Shown piece after piece: positions 1 through 11,033 of a stretch of 30,586 bases of DNA. The stretch is from Conidiobolus incongruus B7586 (lineage: Eukaryota; Entomophthoromycota; Entomophthoromycetes; Entomophthorales; Conidiobolaceae), in contig JNEM01008185.1 in NCBI GenBank assembly GCA_000697335.1, positions 1-30,586 of the forward strand, in the 5' to 3' direction. The position numbers and the translations under genes were made by a program. Numbering within the stretch: position 1 is the stretch's first letter; each line of letters begins with the position of its first letter. The notes under the pieces were generated by a model. The model searched no databases. It was given only the letters and a program-made list of their open reading frames with translations, and was not told the DNA's origin.

Positions 1-727
1 ATCAAGATATTAGATTAAATAAAATCAACCCTTTTTATAAATTCCATTAAATAAATATCTTATTAATAAGTAAATATTAATTATTATAATAGATTATAAT
101 AGTATATATTATTTTGATTTAGTTTTTTAAAAAAAATCAAATAATAATAAATTTTATATTATATTTTTAAATAGAACCATTTTATAATTAATTTGCTAAA
201 TATAATTTAAAAACTATTTTTTATATAATAATTATAATTTATATAAAACTAAAGTTATAAAATACTTTCTAATTAAAAATAACTAGAAAAAACTACCAGA
301 ACTAATATATTCTTTAAATTTTAAGTTATATGATTATAAATGTTTTTGGCAATTAAAAAACTAACTTATAAGAAAGAAAATTTTTGCAAGGAAATTTAAC
401 TAATTTGAGAAATATCAAATTTGAGTCTTTAATAAAAAAGAATTATTTTTTAAATATTAGGAGCTTACCAAAAATATAACAAAGAGTTATTAATAATAAA
501 AGAGGGTATTAATTTTATATTGTGTAATAAATTTTATAAATCATATATTAATATTTTTATTTAACTTTAATTTTAAAAATATACTATTTTTTTATTTCTG
601 TACTAATAAAAAGAAATTTTAATTAAGGATGCCTAAGAATGTTTCTAAATTATCAATTTCACAGATTAAAATTAGAAAATTATTAATAAAAAGTAATCAC
701 TTACAAGTGAAATAAATTCAGGTAGGC

Positions 728-758
<31 letters not shown>

Positions 759-1779
759 TCATTTTATATGAATATTCAATCTCAATGTTATTCAGTAAAT
801 CAAGTCAATTTAAAAAATTTGGACAAAAAATCATAAATGAATTATTAGAAACAATTTTAATATCAAATAATTACTATTAAGTGTAAGGTAGCCTTAATAG
901 TAGTTAACAATTTATGACGCTGAAGTGTGCTAGAAATTTGAAGTACTTATTTGTAAAATATAACAAATTGAATGGATTTATCAATGTTTAAAAAACTATG
1001 ATGAAGAAATAGTAATACTTATAAAAAATCAATATAGTGTATTATTGAATATCAATGTATATATACAAATTCAACAATGATAATAATTATAATAAATTAA
1101 AATTTGATGAGTATTAGTTTAAAATAATTCGCTCCTGAAAAAATATAATTCCTATTGACTTGATAGATTAAGAGATAAACAATTTAATATTATATACTAG
1201 ACTTGAATTAAAATATGTTCAAATGATTTTATTAACATATTAACTAAAAATTAACAAAAATATCATTGACACCTTCAAAAAATTAAAAGGAATTAATTAT
1301 AAAAATATAGATGACTAAAATGAAATCGAATCATATTTCATATAAATTAATAAAATATTCTGTTATTTAACAAATTAAGGATGATGAACGTATGAGCATT
1401 GTGTTTGCAAATATAGTTATTGGATGATTGAGTAATTATTAAAATTATTTGGCTCATAAATAAAATATTATGTTATATTAATTTGAATATTCAATGCGCT
1501 TTGAGGTTCTATTTGAAAATTGATATTACAATGATTAGTAAAATCATGAAAACATCTGGATTTAAAGGATATTCAATAGATTAAACCAAAAACTGATATA
1601 TATAAATATGTTGTAGAAAGTCTGTGTGTATGGAAAAATATCGAATATGTTGAAAGAAATCTATAAAGCAAAAAAATTAAAGTGATAAAAAATAATACAA
1701 AATTACCTTTAAATTTATATTAGTATGCTTTTTAATTTGATTATAATCACACTGTATGATGGTTTATGAAATGAGTTAA
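1..1779. other. AT-rich intergenic desert
   Basis: Nearly pure A+T with frequent stops in all frames. It holds a perfect (TA)n microsatellite at 732-758. The part from about 1380 to 1660 is slightly richer in G and C and gives short protein-like stretches on the + strand (for example around 1383-1430 and 1493-1580), interrupted by stops. I cannot assign these to a family; they may be an old gene relic or chance. No RNA gene is seen. Confidence 0.6.
732..758. repeat. (TA)n microsatellite
   Basis: Uninterrupted alternating T/A run of 27 bp in the desert upstream of SDH4's 3' end. It is a simple dinucleotide repeat, likely polymorphic in length. Confidence 0.9.
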
Positions 1780-2304
1780 TTAAGCTTTCCAGATCTTCTT
1801 AACATATTCAGTAACACCGACATCTTCAGTATTGATAACGTAACAACCATACATAGTTAATAAAGTGAAAGCATATTGAGCAATAACAAGTACAACATGA
1901 GCAACAGGATTTCTACGGGAAGGAACATAATCATTAATGATCGCGCTCAAACCAATGTGAGCATGAACGGGAACAGCAAATCCAATGAGGAAATCATTAA
2001 GGGGATGACCACCATAAACGGCACTGACACCCAACATGGGAAGAAGGGCAACAGTAAGACCACGCTCGAAATTCCAGTGCCAGCTACCTTCCATTCTGTT
2101 GGGAGGGTGTTGAGTGACAGTTCCGAATTTGTTGAAAACGGTACGACGAGATTCAACATTTATAGAATCATTTTTGGTGAGTAAATTGTATTGAGAGAGA
2201 ATGGAAGATTGGGGTTTGGCAAGAGTAGCAGTGCGTAACAAAGAGCGAGAGGCAAAAGTACTCAAAGCAGTGCGACGAGTGATACCAAATAAACCTGAAG
2301 CCAT
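1780..2304 (-). CDS. SDH4: Succinate dehydrogenase membrane anchor subunit (CybS)
   Basis: Small membrane anchor of mitochondrial complex II, which passes electrons from succinate oxidation to ubiquinone and helps hold heme b. The 174-residue product has an Arg/Ser-rich, acid-free N-terminus (residues 1-30) typical of a mitochondrial presequence. The mature domain begins near the 'GSWHWNFERGL' segment (73-83), close to family consensus, and is followed by three hydrophobic helices (about 84-99, 105-124, 137-157). His114 and His116 in 'HAHIG' lie where the family places the heme axial ligand, and Asp125-Tyr126 match the quinone-site Asp-Tyr pair. The C-terminus 'DVGVTEYVKKIW' is characteristic. 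Length fits fungal Sdh4 precursors. It is a single exon ending in TAA. The ATG at 2304 is the only start that includes the targeting peptide. A CCAAT box at 2446-2450 lies about 142 bp upstream, which suits HAP/NF-Y control of respiration genes, although this is inference. Confidence 0.95.
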   Translation of the reverse strand: MASGLFGITRRTALSTFASRSLLRTATLAKPQSSILSQYNLLTKNDSINVESRRTVFNKFGTVTQHPPNRMEGSWHWNFERGLTVALLPMLGVSAVYGGHPLNDFLIGFAVPVHAHIGLSAIINDYVPSRRNPVAHVVLVIAQYAFTLLTMYGCYVINTEDVGVTEYVKKIWKA

Positions 2305-4707
2305 ATTATTATATATTTGTGTTATTACAGTTATTTTAAAAGTTCAGAAAGCAAGTGAAGATAAAAAATCAAAAAAATTGATTGATAAGATAATGGGGAT
2401 AGAATATGGGTTATATCATCACCTGAAATTTACCTTTGATAGGAACCAATAGAAATTAATTAAGATTTAGTTAATCCATTCACATTAAAAAACGAAACAA
2501 TAATTTTAATTTAATTGAATGAAATATATGATTAAATTCATTAAATGGAGAATTTTGATGATGTTACTGATAAATTTCGAATTATCAGATTAAAATTTAA
2601 TTGTATAGTTTGTGATGAAAGATATTTCTATCAAAAATTATAAAAAATTAACTAGATATAAAAACACTGGATATTTTAATCACATTGATACAATACTCTA
2701 TAATGTATATTATTCAAAATAAAATTATATTCTGTATATTTTTTAATTGTATGTTTTGTTAATAATAGTACCTCGGAAATAACCGGAATTCGAAATTCAT
2801 CCAAATTTCTTGTAATATTGGATTACATGTTTAAAATTTATTTTGATAATAATTAATCAAGTGAATCTATATTTTGGTATTAAAATAAAATTTACTCAAA
2901 CATCTAAAGCTACCTTAATATATATATATCGAATACCATGTTAATCTTAATTTATATTTTTATAAATTTCACCAATTTTATTCAGTAATCTTTTTACTTT
3001 AATTTCAAAATAATATATATTAATACCATCTAATATTATGTTAGATGTACTGCGAAATTATACTTAGTTTATATGAGTATTGACTCAAGTATAATAACTA
3101 TTAATATATAATCATTATAATTATGTGAAAAATTGAATATTTTATTTTAACATTCTCCAAATTAATATAAATTAAAGTGTAAATCAAATGTATTATATAA
3201 AATTAGTAACTAGTAAAATGACAACAAATCAACATTCTAATGAAATATATAAAAACAAATTTGTACATGTGGTATTAATATTAGATAATATACAATAACA
3301 GAAAAATAAATGCAAATTATTTCAAGAGTTTAATTTTAATTCAAAATTATGCAAACAAGTCTATTATATATCAATTTTTTATTAATAAAATTGTTTTATT
3401 TTTTATTTTTTATTTTTTCATTTTTTTATTATCATGTTGGATACTCGTTTATGCGCGCTATGTCGTTAATAAATATCATTATGTTATAAGTTTGAATTAT
3501 ATGAAAATAATTAGATTATTAATAAATTTTTCCTTTTTAATCTATTTGAAGTATGTTTAATCAAACAATAAATAGCAACACTTTTATAATGAATCAAATC
3601 CAAGATTTATCAAAAATATTTTCAATTGATAGCTAGTTGAAAATATTATTTTAGATATCTATATACAGTTCTCTTTTCTTCTAGAGTAATACCTTAAAAA
3701 TATAAAGTAATGATTTCATGATTCTCATTATATGTTGAAAAATTAAAAATTTACGTTGCCAATTATGAAATATTTAACGAATATTTTATTATTATTAGTT
3801 GAAAGCAAAATTGTATTAACACTATATTTAGCTATTTTTAGTATGTTAATGTATCAATTTTGAACAGCTCCATTTTTAATAATTATAAGAATATTATCAA
3901 ATAAAAGTTTAGAAGGTAAATTTGATATATAATCATCATAATTAATCCTTATAATTTAATTATATTTAGATTTTCTAGACAGCATATTTTCTACTAGTGG
4001 TATAAATAAAGTAGTAAATAAATTGTTTCCCCAGTTTATTTGTTTTTATATTCGAGTTTCACTTTGTCATTTTCTAATCTACCTTTCTAAAATACTTCTT
4101 GAATGTAATTATATAAAGATAATTCATTCTAATTATTATTATTTACGATTAATTCAATTTTTAAAATAATACATTAAAGATATTAATGTATTATTGAATA
4201 GAGCAACATAAAATTCAAATATATTATACTAATACTCTAAACAAATTTCTTTCATTGTATAATAGCTTTACCAACTTATAAAAAGTTTCCTGATTAATTT
4301 TGATATTTATATATCAATCTTTGAATCAACCGAATTTCATCAATCAACCGTCACTTTGCAGACTCGAATAAAATAGACATTTGTCCTGATAAAATGTGCT
4401 AAGAATATATTAAAAAATAACCACACTAATCAATTATATTACAAATGCTTTGTCAAAGTATTACGATCATATGTAACCTGAATTTAAAGTGGCAATTGTT
4501 AACAAAAACATGTAGAGATTTTTATTAATATCAAAGGGATATTGTTAGACATAGAAATTCTAAGTATTCTAAACATTTATGAAATTGAAAGTTATTAGTT
4601 TAGAGCTTTATCAAATTTACTAAATTTATGATTTTGCCAAAACTAAATTCACTTCTTGTTATTTCGAATAATATATAATAATAAAATAAATATACTATTT
4701 TTATTCA
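2305..4707. other. AT-rich intergenic desert
   Basis: About 2.4 kb between the SDH4 start and the 3' end of the sphingolipid synthase gene. It contains the presumed SDH4 promoter (2305-2460, CCAAT at 2446-2450) and a long T-rich tract at 3391-3430. Short GC-raised patches occur at about 3435-3465 and 4315-4520. The latter gives brief protein-like + strand frames broken by stops, too short and degraded to name. No gene can be supported. Confidence 0.6.
3391..3430 (+). repeat. T-rich low-complexity tract
   Basis: Forty bases made of T runs separated by single A residues, with one G and one C. It is low-complexity sequence without a flanking element; it could be an old poly(A) tail read from the other strand, but no coding remnant beside it supports that. 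Confidence 0.6.
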
Positions 4708-5637
4708 TTAATTACGAATAATATTGCGAGTGTTAGAGGATGTCGAAGATTGATACACTGTACTATATCTCTGCGTTGAAGAGATGGGCAATTCTTCATA
4801 ATTATACTTGGTGGGGTGATGGTCATAAAGTTTTAATAATTTTCCATACCAAGTATCGTTAAAATAGTCTAAATTCACTATGATATGATAGTTCCACCAA
4901 GTTAGGGTCGTTAAAATAAAAGAGATCAATACATCGATAGAGTAGTGAAATGATGAAACGACCAAACCCACAATATTACTTATACAGAATACAGTTATGA
5001 TTAGTTTGATTAAGTTATTTATATATGCTATTTTGAATATAGGATACTTTAGGAAAAGAAGCATAGTAGTAGTAAAGATAATAGTGTGTCCTGAAAAGAA
5101 AATATCACCACATGAGACTTTGACTTGAATCATAATTAAAAAAGCGTCCAAAATAATCGGGTGAATGATTTGAGGAGATAGGCAAGGCTTATAAGGATTT
5201 GGGGGATGTGTTAATATTACACAGATTGATCTTAAAATGTACATGGTGCCAATGGTGAAGGCTGCACGTCGGAATCTCCAGCAAGCGTCTCTACCTCCAA
5301 AAGCAATAATCACTAGAATCATTATAACACATACCCTAGCACTCCAATTGTTAAAGTCACCCACTTGCAGTTGGAATTCTGGATAAGCTTCGAAGAATTG
5401 AATAATAACATCTGGAAAAGCGATGCCATTAATTCCATCCATTATTAATTGTCGGTATAAATCATCCATCCAAGCGTTAACCATAGCAGAAGCAAAACTA
5501 GCTCCAAAAATAAAGGGAACAGCTATAAATAGCGTTTGATATAAATCTCTTTTATTGTGAAAAGGCTTATAATTGCACAATCTTTTCAAATAGTGTTTAA
5601 ATATTTGAAAGATATTGATATTTTGATTAAATTTCAT
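4708..5637 (-). CDS. Sphingomyelin-synthase-like lipid phosphotransferase (PAP2_C family)
   Basis: Integral membrane enzyme of the sphingomyelin synthase / plant-protist inositolphosphorylceramide synthase superfamily, which moves a phospho-headgroup from a phospholipid to ceramide in the Golgi or plasma membrane. The 309-residue product carries the diagnostic blocks: D2-like 'RRAAFTIGTMYILRS' at 123-137, D3 'CGDIFFSGHT' at 176-185 and D4 'HYSIDV' at 231-236. His184, His231 and Asp235 form the expected catalytic triad. About six hydrophobic helices are visible (near 34-54, 101-113, 127-143, 160-172, 185-230, 235-251) with a polar C-terminal tail. The headgroup (choline, ethanolamine or inositol) cannot be read from sequence. 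Ascomycete Aur1 has a different motif layout, so this is not an Aur1 orthologue. It is a single exon with an ATG at 5637; ATTGG at 5861-5865 lies about 224 bp upstream. Confidence 0.88.
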   Translation of the reverse strand: MKFNQNINIFQIFKHYLKRLCNYKPFHNKRDLYQTLFIAVPFIFGASFASAMVNAWMDDLYRQLIMDGINGIAFPDVIIQFFEAYPEFQLQVGDFNNWSARVCVIMILVIIAFGGRDACWRFRRAAFTIGTMYILRSICVILTHPPNPYKPCLSPQIIHPIILDAFLIMIQVKVSCGDIFFSGHTIIFTTTMLLFLKYPIFKIAYINNLIKLIITVFCISNIVGLVVSSFHYSIDVLISFILTTLTWWNYHIIVNLDYFNDTWYGKLLKLYDHHPTKYNYEELPISSTQRYSTVYQSSTSSNTRNIIRN

Positions 5638-7747
5638 GGTCTTAACTTTTTAGTTTGTAATAAAAAATTCTATTCATTTAAAGATTTAATAGGTTTTGTG
5701 GTTTAAAGAAGGAAATAAACTTAAGGATATGAGAATATTTATATCATTTTAATTGCATATTACCAGGGGGCTTTAATTTTGAAATATAATTATTGTACTT
5801 CTCAAAACTTGTTTATAAGCGTAATTTGTGATAATAATATTAAACAATTATAGCGAATTGATTGGTTAAAAATGTAATCAGTCTTTTATTATTTTAGTTT
5901 TTGATGATTAATTCTTTAAAAGCTCTTGAAATTGCAAAATTGTAATCTATAACAATGTCAAGGATTGATATATGCATAATTATTTAAATGCAATTCTACA
6001 ATATACAATATATATAAATCAATGTAATTATAATATTATTGTTGAAAAATATATTAGGGTGTATGGAAATAATCACATGATTATAAATAAATTTATCATC
6101 AAGGTTTGATCAATGATTATATGCAAATGTTAACTTGTAAATGACCTAGGCTTAGGTAAATAAAATTAATATGTGATATACATGAAAATATCAACTTTAT
6201 ATTTATAGTTAAAGCATTTAAAATAATTTATATAATAAAATTTATATTAATTTTTATCTTTATTATTCTTTTTGAAATAGAAAATGAATATTACACTGAA
6301 AATTGTAATTTTTATCAAATATGAATATATTATTATTTACTATCATATAATAATCATAAGTAAATTATATCTGCATCAATAATTTAATGCTCACAAATAT
6401 TAAAGTCTTGATTTTACAAAAAGTGAGTTAATTATAATTGCAAATAATATGTGTTGCAGACAGTCTTTGAAGTGAAATATACTAATATCAATTCTCCAAG
6501 GTTCCTTATTCTTGGAAATAAAAGTAAATAACATTTGAACTAAAATCAATTGTTATGAGATTATTTCCATCAGTATTGGCGTCTTTGTATTCATTGATTA
6601 TTTTCTTATATCATGTATATTTTAATAGCTAATTATTATAAACTCATATAATATTTTTTAAAATAAATACTCATTATATAAAATAAACGTTAGTATATAT
6701 TATGAGTATACTATGAACAAATACAAAATTTCTTAATAATTAAAATATTAATTACAATTTTGTTGATTTTTTTGATTATTTTAATACTTCTAATATTATT
6801 AAATATAGAATGATTTTATAATATATATTTGTTGAATCATACACTATTTCCAAATGATGTAATATATCAGAATATCCTAAAAATACCTGATTCAAAGTAT
6901 TCCATTATATTTGCATATTTGGAAAGAAGACAAAATCGATTATAATTTTCGTCTAAAGTATATGGTACTGTAATAATAGATGTTAATACTATCGCTTATA
7001 TAATTTTATAATAATATAATATATATATAAATGATTAAAAATCTTACCAATATGATTATTTGATCCGGTTCAAATAATAGTAATACCTTTAACAATATCA
7101 AACATATTTAAAAAGCTATTTTTAAATTCGGTATTAATGAACTTTTGCTTAATTTTAGTTTATCTATAATTGAAAAAAATAAATACATTGTAAAGTGTTG
7201 TTTAAATTGTATGATGGCTTTATTTTAAATACCATGATTTTATAAAATCCTAAAAACTACTAAAAATAACACAAATTGAATTTTATTTTTATTATATTAT
7301 TTGATCTTTAATAAATATATTGAATATCCTGATATAATGAGACAGTCTTCTATCCTATTGTTTTTATATAACTTTGGATATATTTTAAATTTATACCATG
7401 CTAAAGATTTCATAATATTAAATATATTATAAATTCCTGAAAATCATTTACTTAGAAAAGTAGGAATATCTGTCAATATTTATCGTTATTCATTTCAACT
7501 TTAGTGAGTCTAATTCAAACCAGATTGATAATTTAATAAAAGTTTACAAATATTTATAATTTATAGTTTTTTTTTGTAAATTAACTGAGATTAGTCTTTA
7601 TAATAATCATGATTATCAGAAGAAAATACTTGAATATTTCTTATTTTATTAACTATAATGGTATTGAATATTGATAAATATCAAATTGACAAGCTAAACA
7701 TTTAATCAATCCATTATTCTTGTTTCATTAATTTAATAATAAATAGT
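5638..7747. other. AT-rich intergenic desert
   Basis: About 2.1 kb of A+T-rich sequence between the sphingolipid synthase start and the tail of the dead kinase gene. Its first 250 bases are the likely promoter of the synthase gene (ATTGG at 5861-5865). I see no open frame of note, no RNA gene and no recognisable relic. Confidence 0.6.
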
Positions 7748-8664
7748 TTATTTTAATTGATTGAATTTAGACAAAATTTTATCAATATTAACTTGTAAAT
7801 CTTCGTTACTATTTACTATGAGAGCCTTATCCTTTCTCATAAAGTATTGAACAATGGGATAAGATGTCAATTGATAGTTGCGTAGTTTCTTTTCAATTTT
7901 GGCTTCCGATTCCTTGTTATTAGCCTTGGATACTAATTCAGCTATAAGCTGGTCGTTGGGGCAGTCAAAGTAGAGGGTGAGGGTTGGGTCGCATAAAGAT
8001 CCCTCAAATTTGCGAAGTTGATCCATTTACTGGGAGAAACCATCAATTAAAAATTGATTCTTGTTTTCGATGACTTGAATTATAGCATCGCGAATCAAAG
8101 TTAAAGTAGTTTTAACTGAAATAGGAGTATTATCCCTAATAGATTGACTAATTTCTTCAAAGTAGGGAGAGCTAGGATTATTCAATTCATCAGTAAATAA
8201 TTGAAACGTTTGAATTAAATAAAATCCTCTATTAATCAATTCATCTAAAACTTGCTCTTTCTTAGAATGAGGAGATCCCAAAGTTAACACTATTTTAGGT
8301 TGATTCTTAACAATTATATTTTGTTTTTCATCTACAAGATTTTTATTTTCACTGTACTTTTTACCAGATAATTAAAATTAATTAATTATGAATTTGAATT
8401 GGAATTATAAAATATTACCTCGATATTGAACATCTAATGCCCACCAAAGACCGTATAAAATAGTTAAACTAGCGAATACAGCAAAGGGATGAGGTCAATA
8501 ATTTTCACTTTGAGCTGGATTGACATCAGGTTTAGAATGTTTTTTTTATCAGATTCTACATTTTTTAACAAAGTTAACTGAGTCGAAAATTGGACTTTGG
8601 GGTAAATAAAATTTAATGTTTGTTAATTTAAGTTTCTTTTAATTATATTAATTCTATTGATCAT
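7748..8664 (-). pseudogene. URA6: Dead UMP/CMP-kinase-like gene with N-terminal membrane anchor
   Basis: Relic of an adenylate/UMP-CMP kinase-fold gene. The kinase part runs from the P-loop region (about 8293-8260) to the C-terminus. 'FLIDGF', 'MDQLRKFEG', 'LYFDCPND' and 'KIEKKLRNYQ' align with yeast Ura6. An in-frame TAA (8029-8027) falls in the 'DGFPRKMDQ' motif, exactly at the Lys codon. Upstream, an exon gives a basic N-terminus and a hydrophobic helix (about 8488-8435), suggesting an anchored or mitochondrial form. Other lesions are an in-frame TAA near the N-terminus (about 8625), a TGA where Trp is expected (about 8497), a one-base slip in an A8 run (about 8545), and a 54-bp intron (8418-8365) whose acceptor reads TG instead of AG. 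Restoring one A gives 864 nt, a whole number of codons, which supports this model. The P-loop glycines, the Pro-Arg of DGFPR and the LID arginines are also lost. Confidence 0.8.
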
Positions 8665-9159
8665 TTTGATTTTTTTATTTTTAACATATATTTGCTAGGC
8701 TAAATATCATTTATATTTTATTATGGGACCAATTTTCATTGATTTTATTTATCCTTCAGTTTCAATTTATCAGAAATTCTCAATAATGATCATGTAGAAA
8801 ATGATAGTCTGAAGAAATATATTTAGAATTAAAATTTAGTTAATCGCTAAGAAAAATTAACATAATAAATTTAAAAACATAACAACTATTGTATTAAGAA
8901 ATATTGCGATAATCCTTATTCAGAAAAAGCGTAATGTATGTTATTTTCATTAGATGTAAACTTTGAGAACAGTTTAATATTCCTTTAGGGCAAAAATAAT
9001 TATTTGAATTAACTTTTTTTGATTTATTAATTAATAATTTATAAATTATTAAATTTAAAATTGTATTTGTATTAAAATTTAGTTTGATTTGATGTTGAAT
9101 AATTTGGTTAATAAATAATCTGATGAATTTGTAATATACAGCCATTGAGAATTGGATTT
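8665..9159. other. AT-rich spacer between dead kinase and ZDS1
   Basis: Upstream flank of the dead kinase gene and 3' flank of ZDS1. It contains CCAAT at 8729-8733, about 65 bp before the relic's old start. An 83-codon open frame on the minus strand (8894-9145) has low-complexity Asn/Ile/Lys composition and no family features, so I do not count it as a gene. Confidence 0.55.
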
Positions 9160-11033
9160 TTAAGAGAGCGTATTAACGAGAGTATTTTGAGGTGATTTTC
9201 TTCGAAGCGTCTCCATTAAACTCATATCGTCATCGTCATCTGATAATTCCAAATCGTCGTCCTCATCTTCCTCCTCTGAAGAGCTCGAATCCATAGGAAG
9301 ATGTCTTCCTTGGGTATAACGTGCTTTGGATATCAGATGAGGTGATTTGGGTTTGGGCATACGTTGTGAAGCATTAGGACGCGCTCGTAGCGACATACTT
9401 GATGAAGAAGGGTAACCACGATTGGGTACAATTGATGGCGGATGAGCCCGGCTCATGCGTTGGTTAACCACATCCAAATACCATAACATCATATTCGATA
9501 TTACTACTTGTTGCGCTAGAGGCCTTCTGGGATTTGCCAATTTTGTATGGGACAGACGGTACATTGCCTGTTCCACAGGAACGGGTAAACATCTGGGATC
9601 ATATTCAGGCTTTGTTGAGGTGACAGATGAAGATGAGGAGGTGGAGTTTTTGCTGGATTTTGGTGAACTTGAGCTCTTGTCCTTGGATTTCTTTTCTTTT
9701 TTGTCTTTGGATTTGAAAAAAAGATTGAATGACTTTTTCTTATACCCAGGGGATGTTGGTTCAAATGAAACTGCAATATCAGATACAATTCCATCATTCA
9801 AAATGGGACGATTAGTGAATGTTGGTGATTGAGGTGAAGGTTTTGGAGAATCAGCGGGTGGTAGTGTTGGAGATGAGATTTTGGGTTTAGGAGTGTTTTC
9901 AGAAGGTGAGTCTTTAGAATCAGATCCAAATAACCAAGAAAATGCACCCGATCTTTTTGAGTTGGATTTTGATTGTGATTTTGGAGAAAGAGGTTCGGAG
10001 GTAATTTCTGACTTAGATGCAGATTTGTTATTTTGAGGTTTTGAAATAATATCAATTTTTGGTAAGGGTGTATGGATTTCAGGTTCAGGGCTTGTAGGAT
10101 TAGAAAATACCGAAGAGCGCGGAGGTTCATAATCTGTGGTTGGTTTTGGTGTTGTTGGAATGGAATCAAATCTAGGATTAGGTTCTAGAAAAATAAATAT
10201 AAGAATGAATATAAACTAAAAATTTAAAATTAAATATTACCTATTAAATTTGTGGGTGAAATACTCAATTCAGATGATGTAGTTTTTGGTAAATTGTCAA
10301 CTGAACGAGAATGAGACAAAAATTTGTTTTTTAAAGAATCTTTACGCTCTGATGGCTTTGCCAATATTTCTGAAGTTTGAAGTGCTAAAGCATTAAGATT
10401 TTCTAGTGATTTAGGCGATATTTCTATATTTTCTGAAATATTTTGATTTCGGCGATGCCGTTGATATCTCTCTTTAGGATTTCTTATACGGGCTCTCCTC
10501 AAACTAGTTCTTTCAGGTATAGGAGCGGGAGTGTGAGGAACTATTCAAATTTTAATTCGTGAATTTTAATAAAAAAAGAATTATGCAATTTTACCTGTAA
10601 CAAAATTAGCTGATATAGTTTTATTTCTTCTTATTTGAGAATTTTCTTTGTCTTCTGTTGATTCGGAATTTGAAGCTGAACTTGGTGTATAAGAATGTAA
10701 TCCTAAAACTGATTTTCGTCTTGTAGGACGATCTTTACTATTGATAGTACTTGAGTGAGTTTCTAACCAGCGGTTGAATTCTTGCGGAGCAATTTCAGGA
10801 TGTAGATGAGCAGGTACCCAGAATAAATGAGAAGGAAGCTGAGTTGGGTCGAGTGAATTTGTGGTGGAAGGATTAGGTGGGGTTAAAATAGAGGGTTCAA
10901 AAGCGGCTAGCGTGGGAGAAGGGGAAGGGTCAAAGGTTGGAGAATGCTCCTGTGAATTGATGAGTGTTTTTTCATTTGAAAAATCTTGTTCTGATTCTGA
11001 GATGACATTTGTGCTGCTGATACTTGCCATCAT
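9160..11033 (-). CDS. ZDS1: ZDS1/ZDS2-family protein, PP2A-Cdc55 regulator
   Basis: Fungus-specific regulator that binds the PP2A B subunit Cdc55 and affects mitotic entry and exit and cell polarity (family knowledge). Three exons, 11033-10595, 10540-10241 and 10184-9160, join in frame (phase 1 at both junctions, introns of 54 and 56 bp) to give 587 residues. The N-terminal motif 'FWVPAHLHPEIAPQEF' (71-86) and a nearby 'RRKS' are typical. The C-terminal Zds_C domain lies at 449-487 ('MYRLSHTKLANPRRP', then 'NMMLWYLDVVN'); this conserved block is the Cdc55-binding part in yeast. The middle is long, Ser/Pro-rich and probably disordered, followed by a Lys/Ser tract and then an acidic tail (about 550-566). 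The start is the ATG at 11033 (MMAS); a second ATG lies at 11030. The frame stays open upstream to 11078 but without an ATG, and an AG at about 11041 could be a 5'UTR splice acceptor. It is shorter than yeast Zds1. Confidence 0.92.

Noticed and set aside
7748-8290. Two adjacent small genes (87 and 92 codons), or a reassigned TAA codon
   Set aside because: The two frames are halves of one kinase fold meeting in the middle of the 'DGFPR.MDQ' motif. YPT1 ends Cys-Cys-TAA and the other intact genes end normally, so TAA is a true stop here; further lesions upstream show a pseudogene.
8894-9145. 83-codon open frame on the minus strand
   Set aside because: Low-complexity Asn/Ile/Lys composition expected of AT-rich spacer, no motif, and it lies directly behind the ZDS1 stop.
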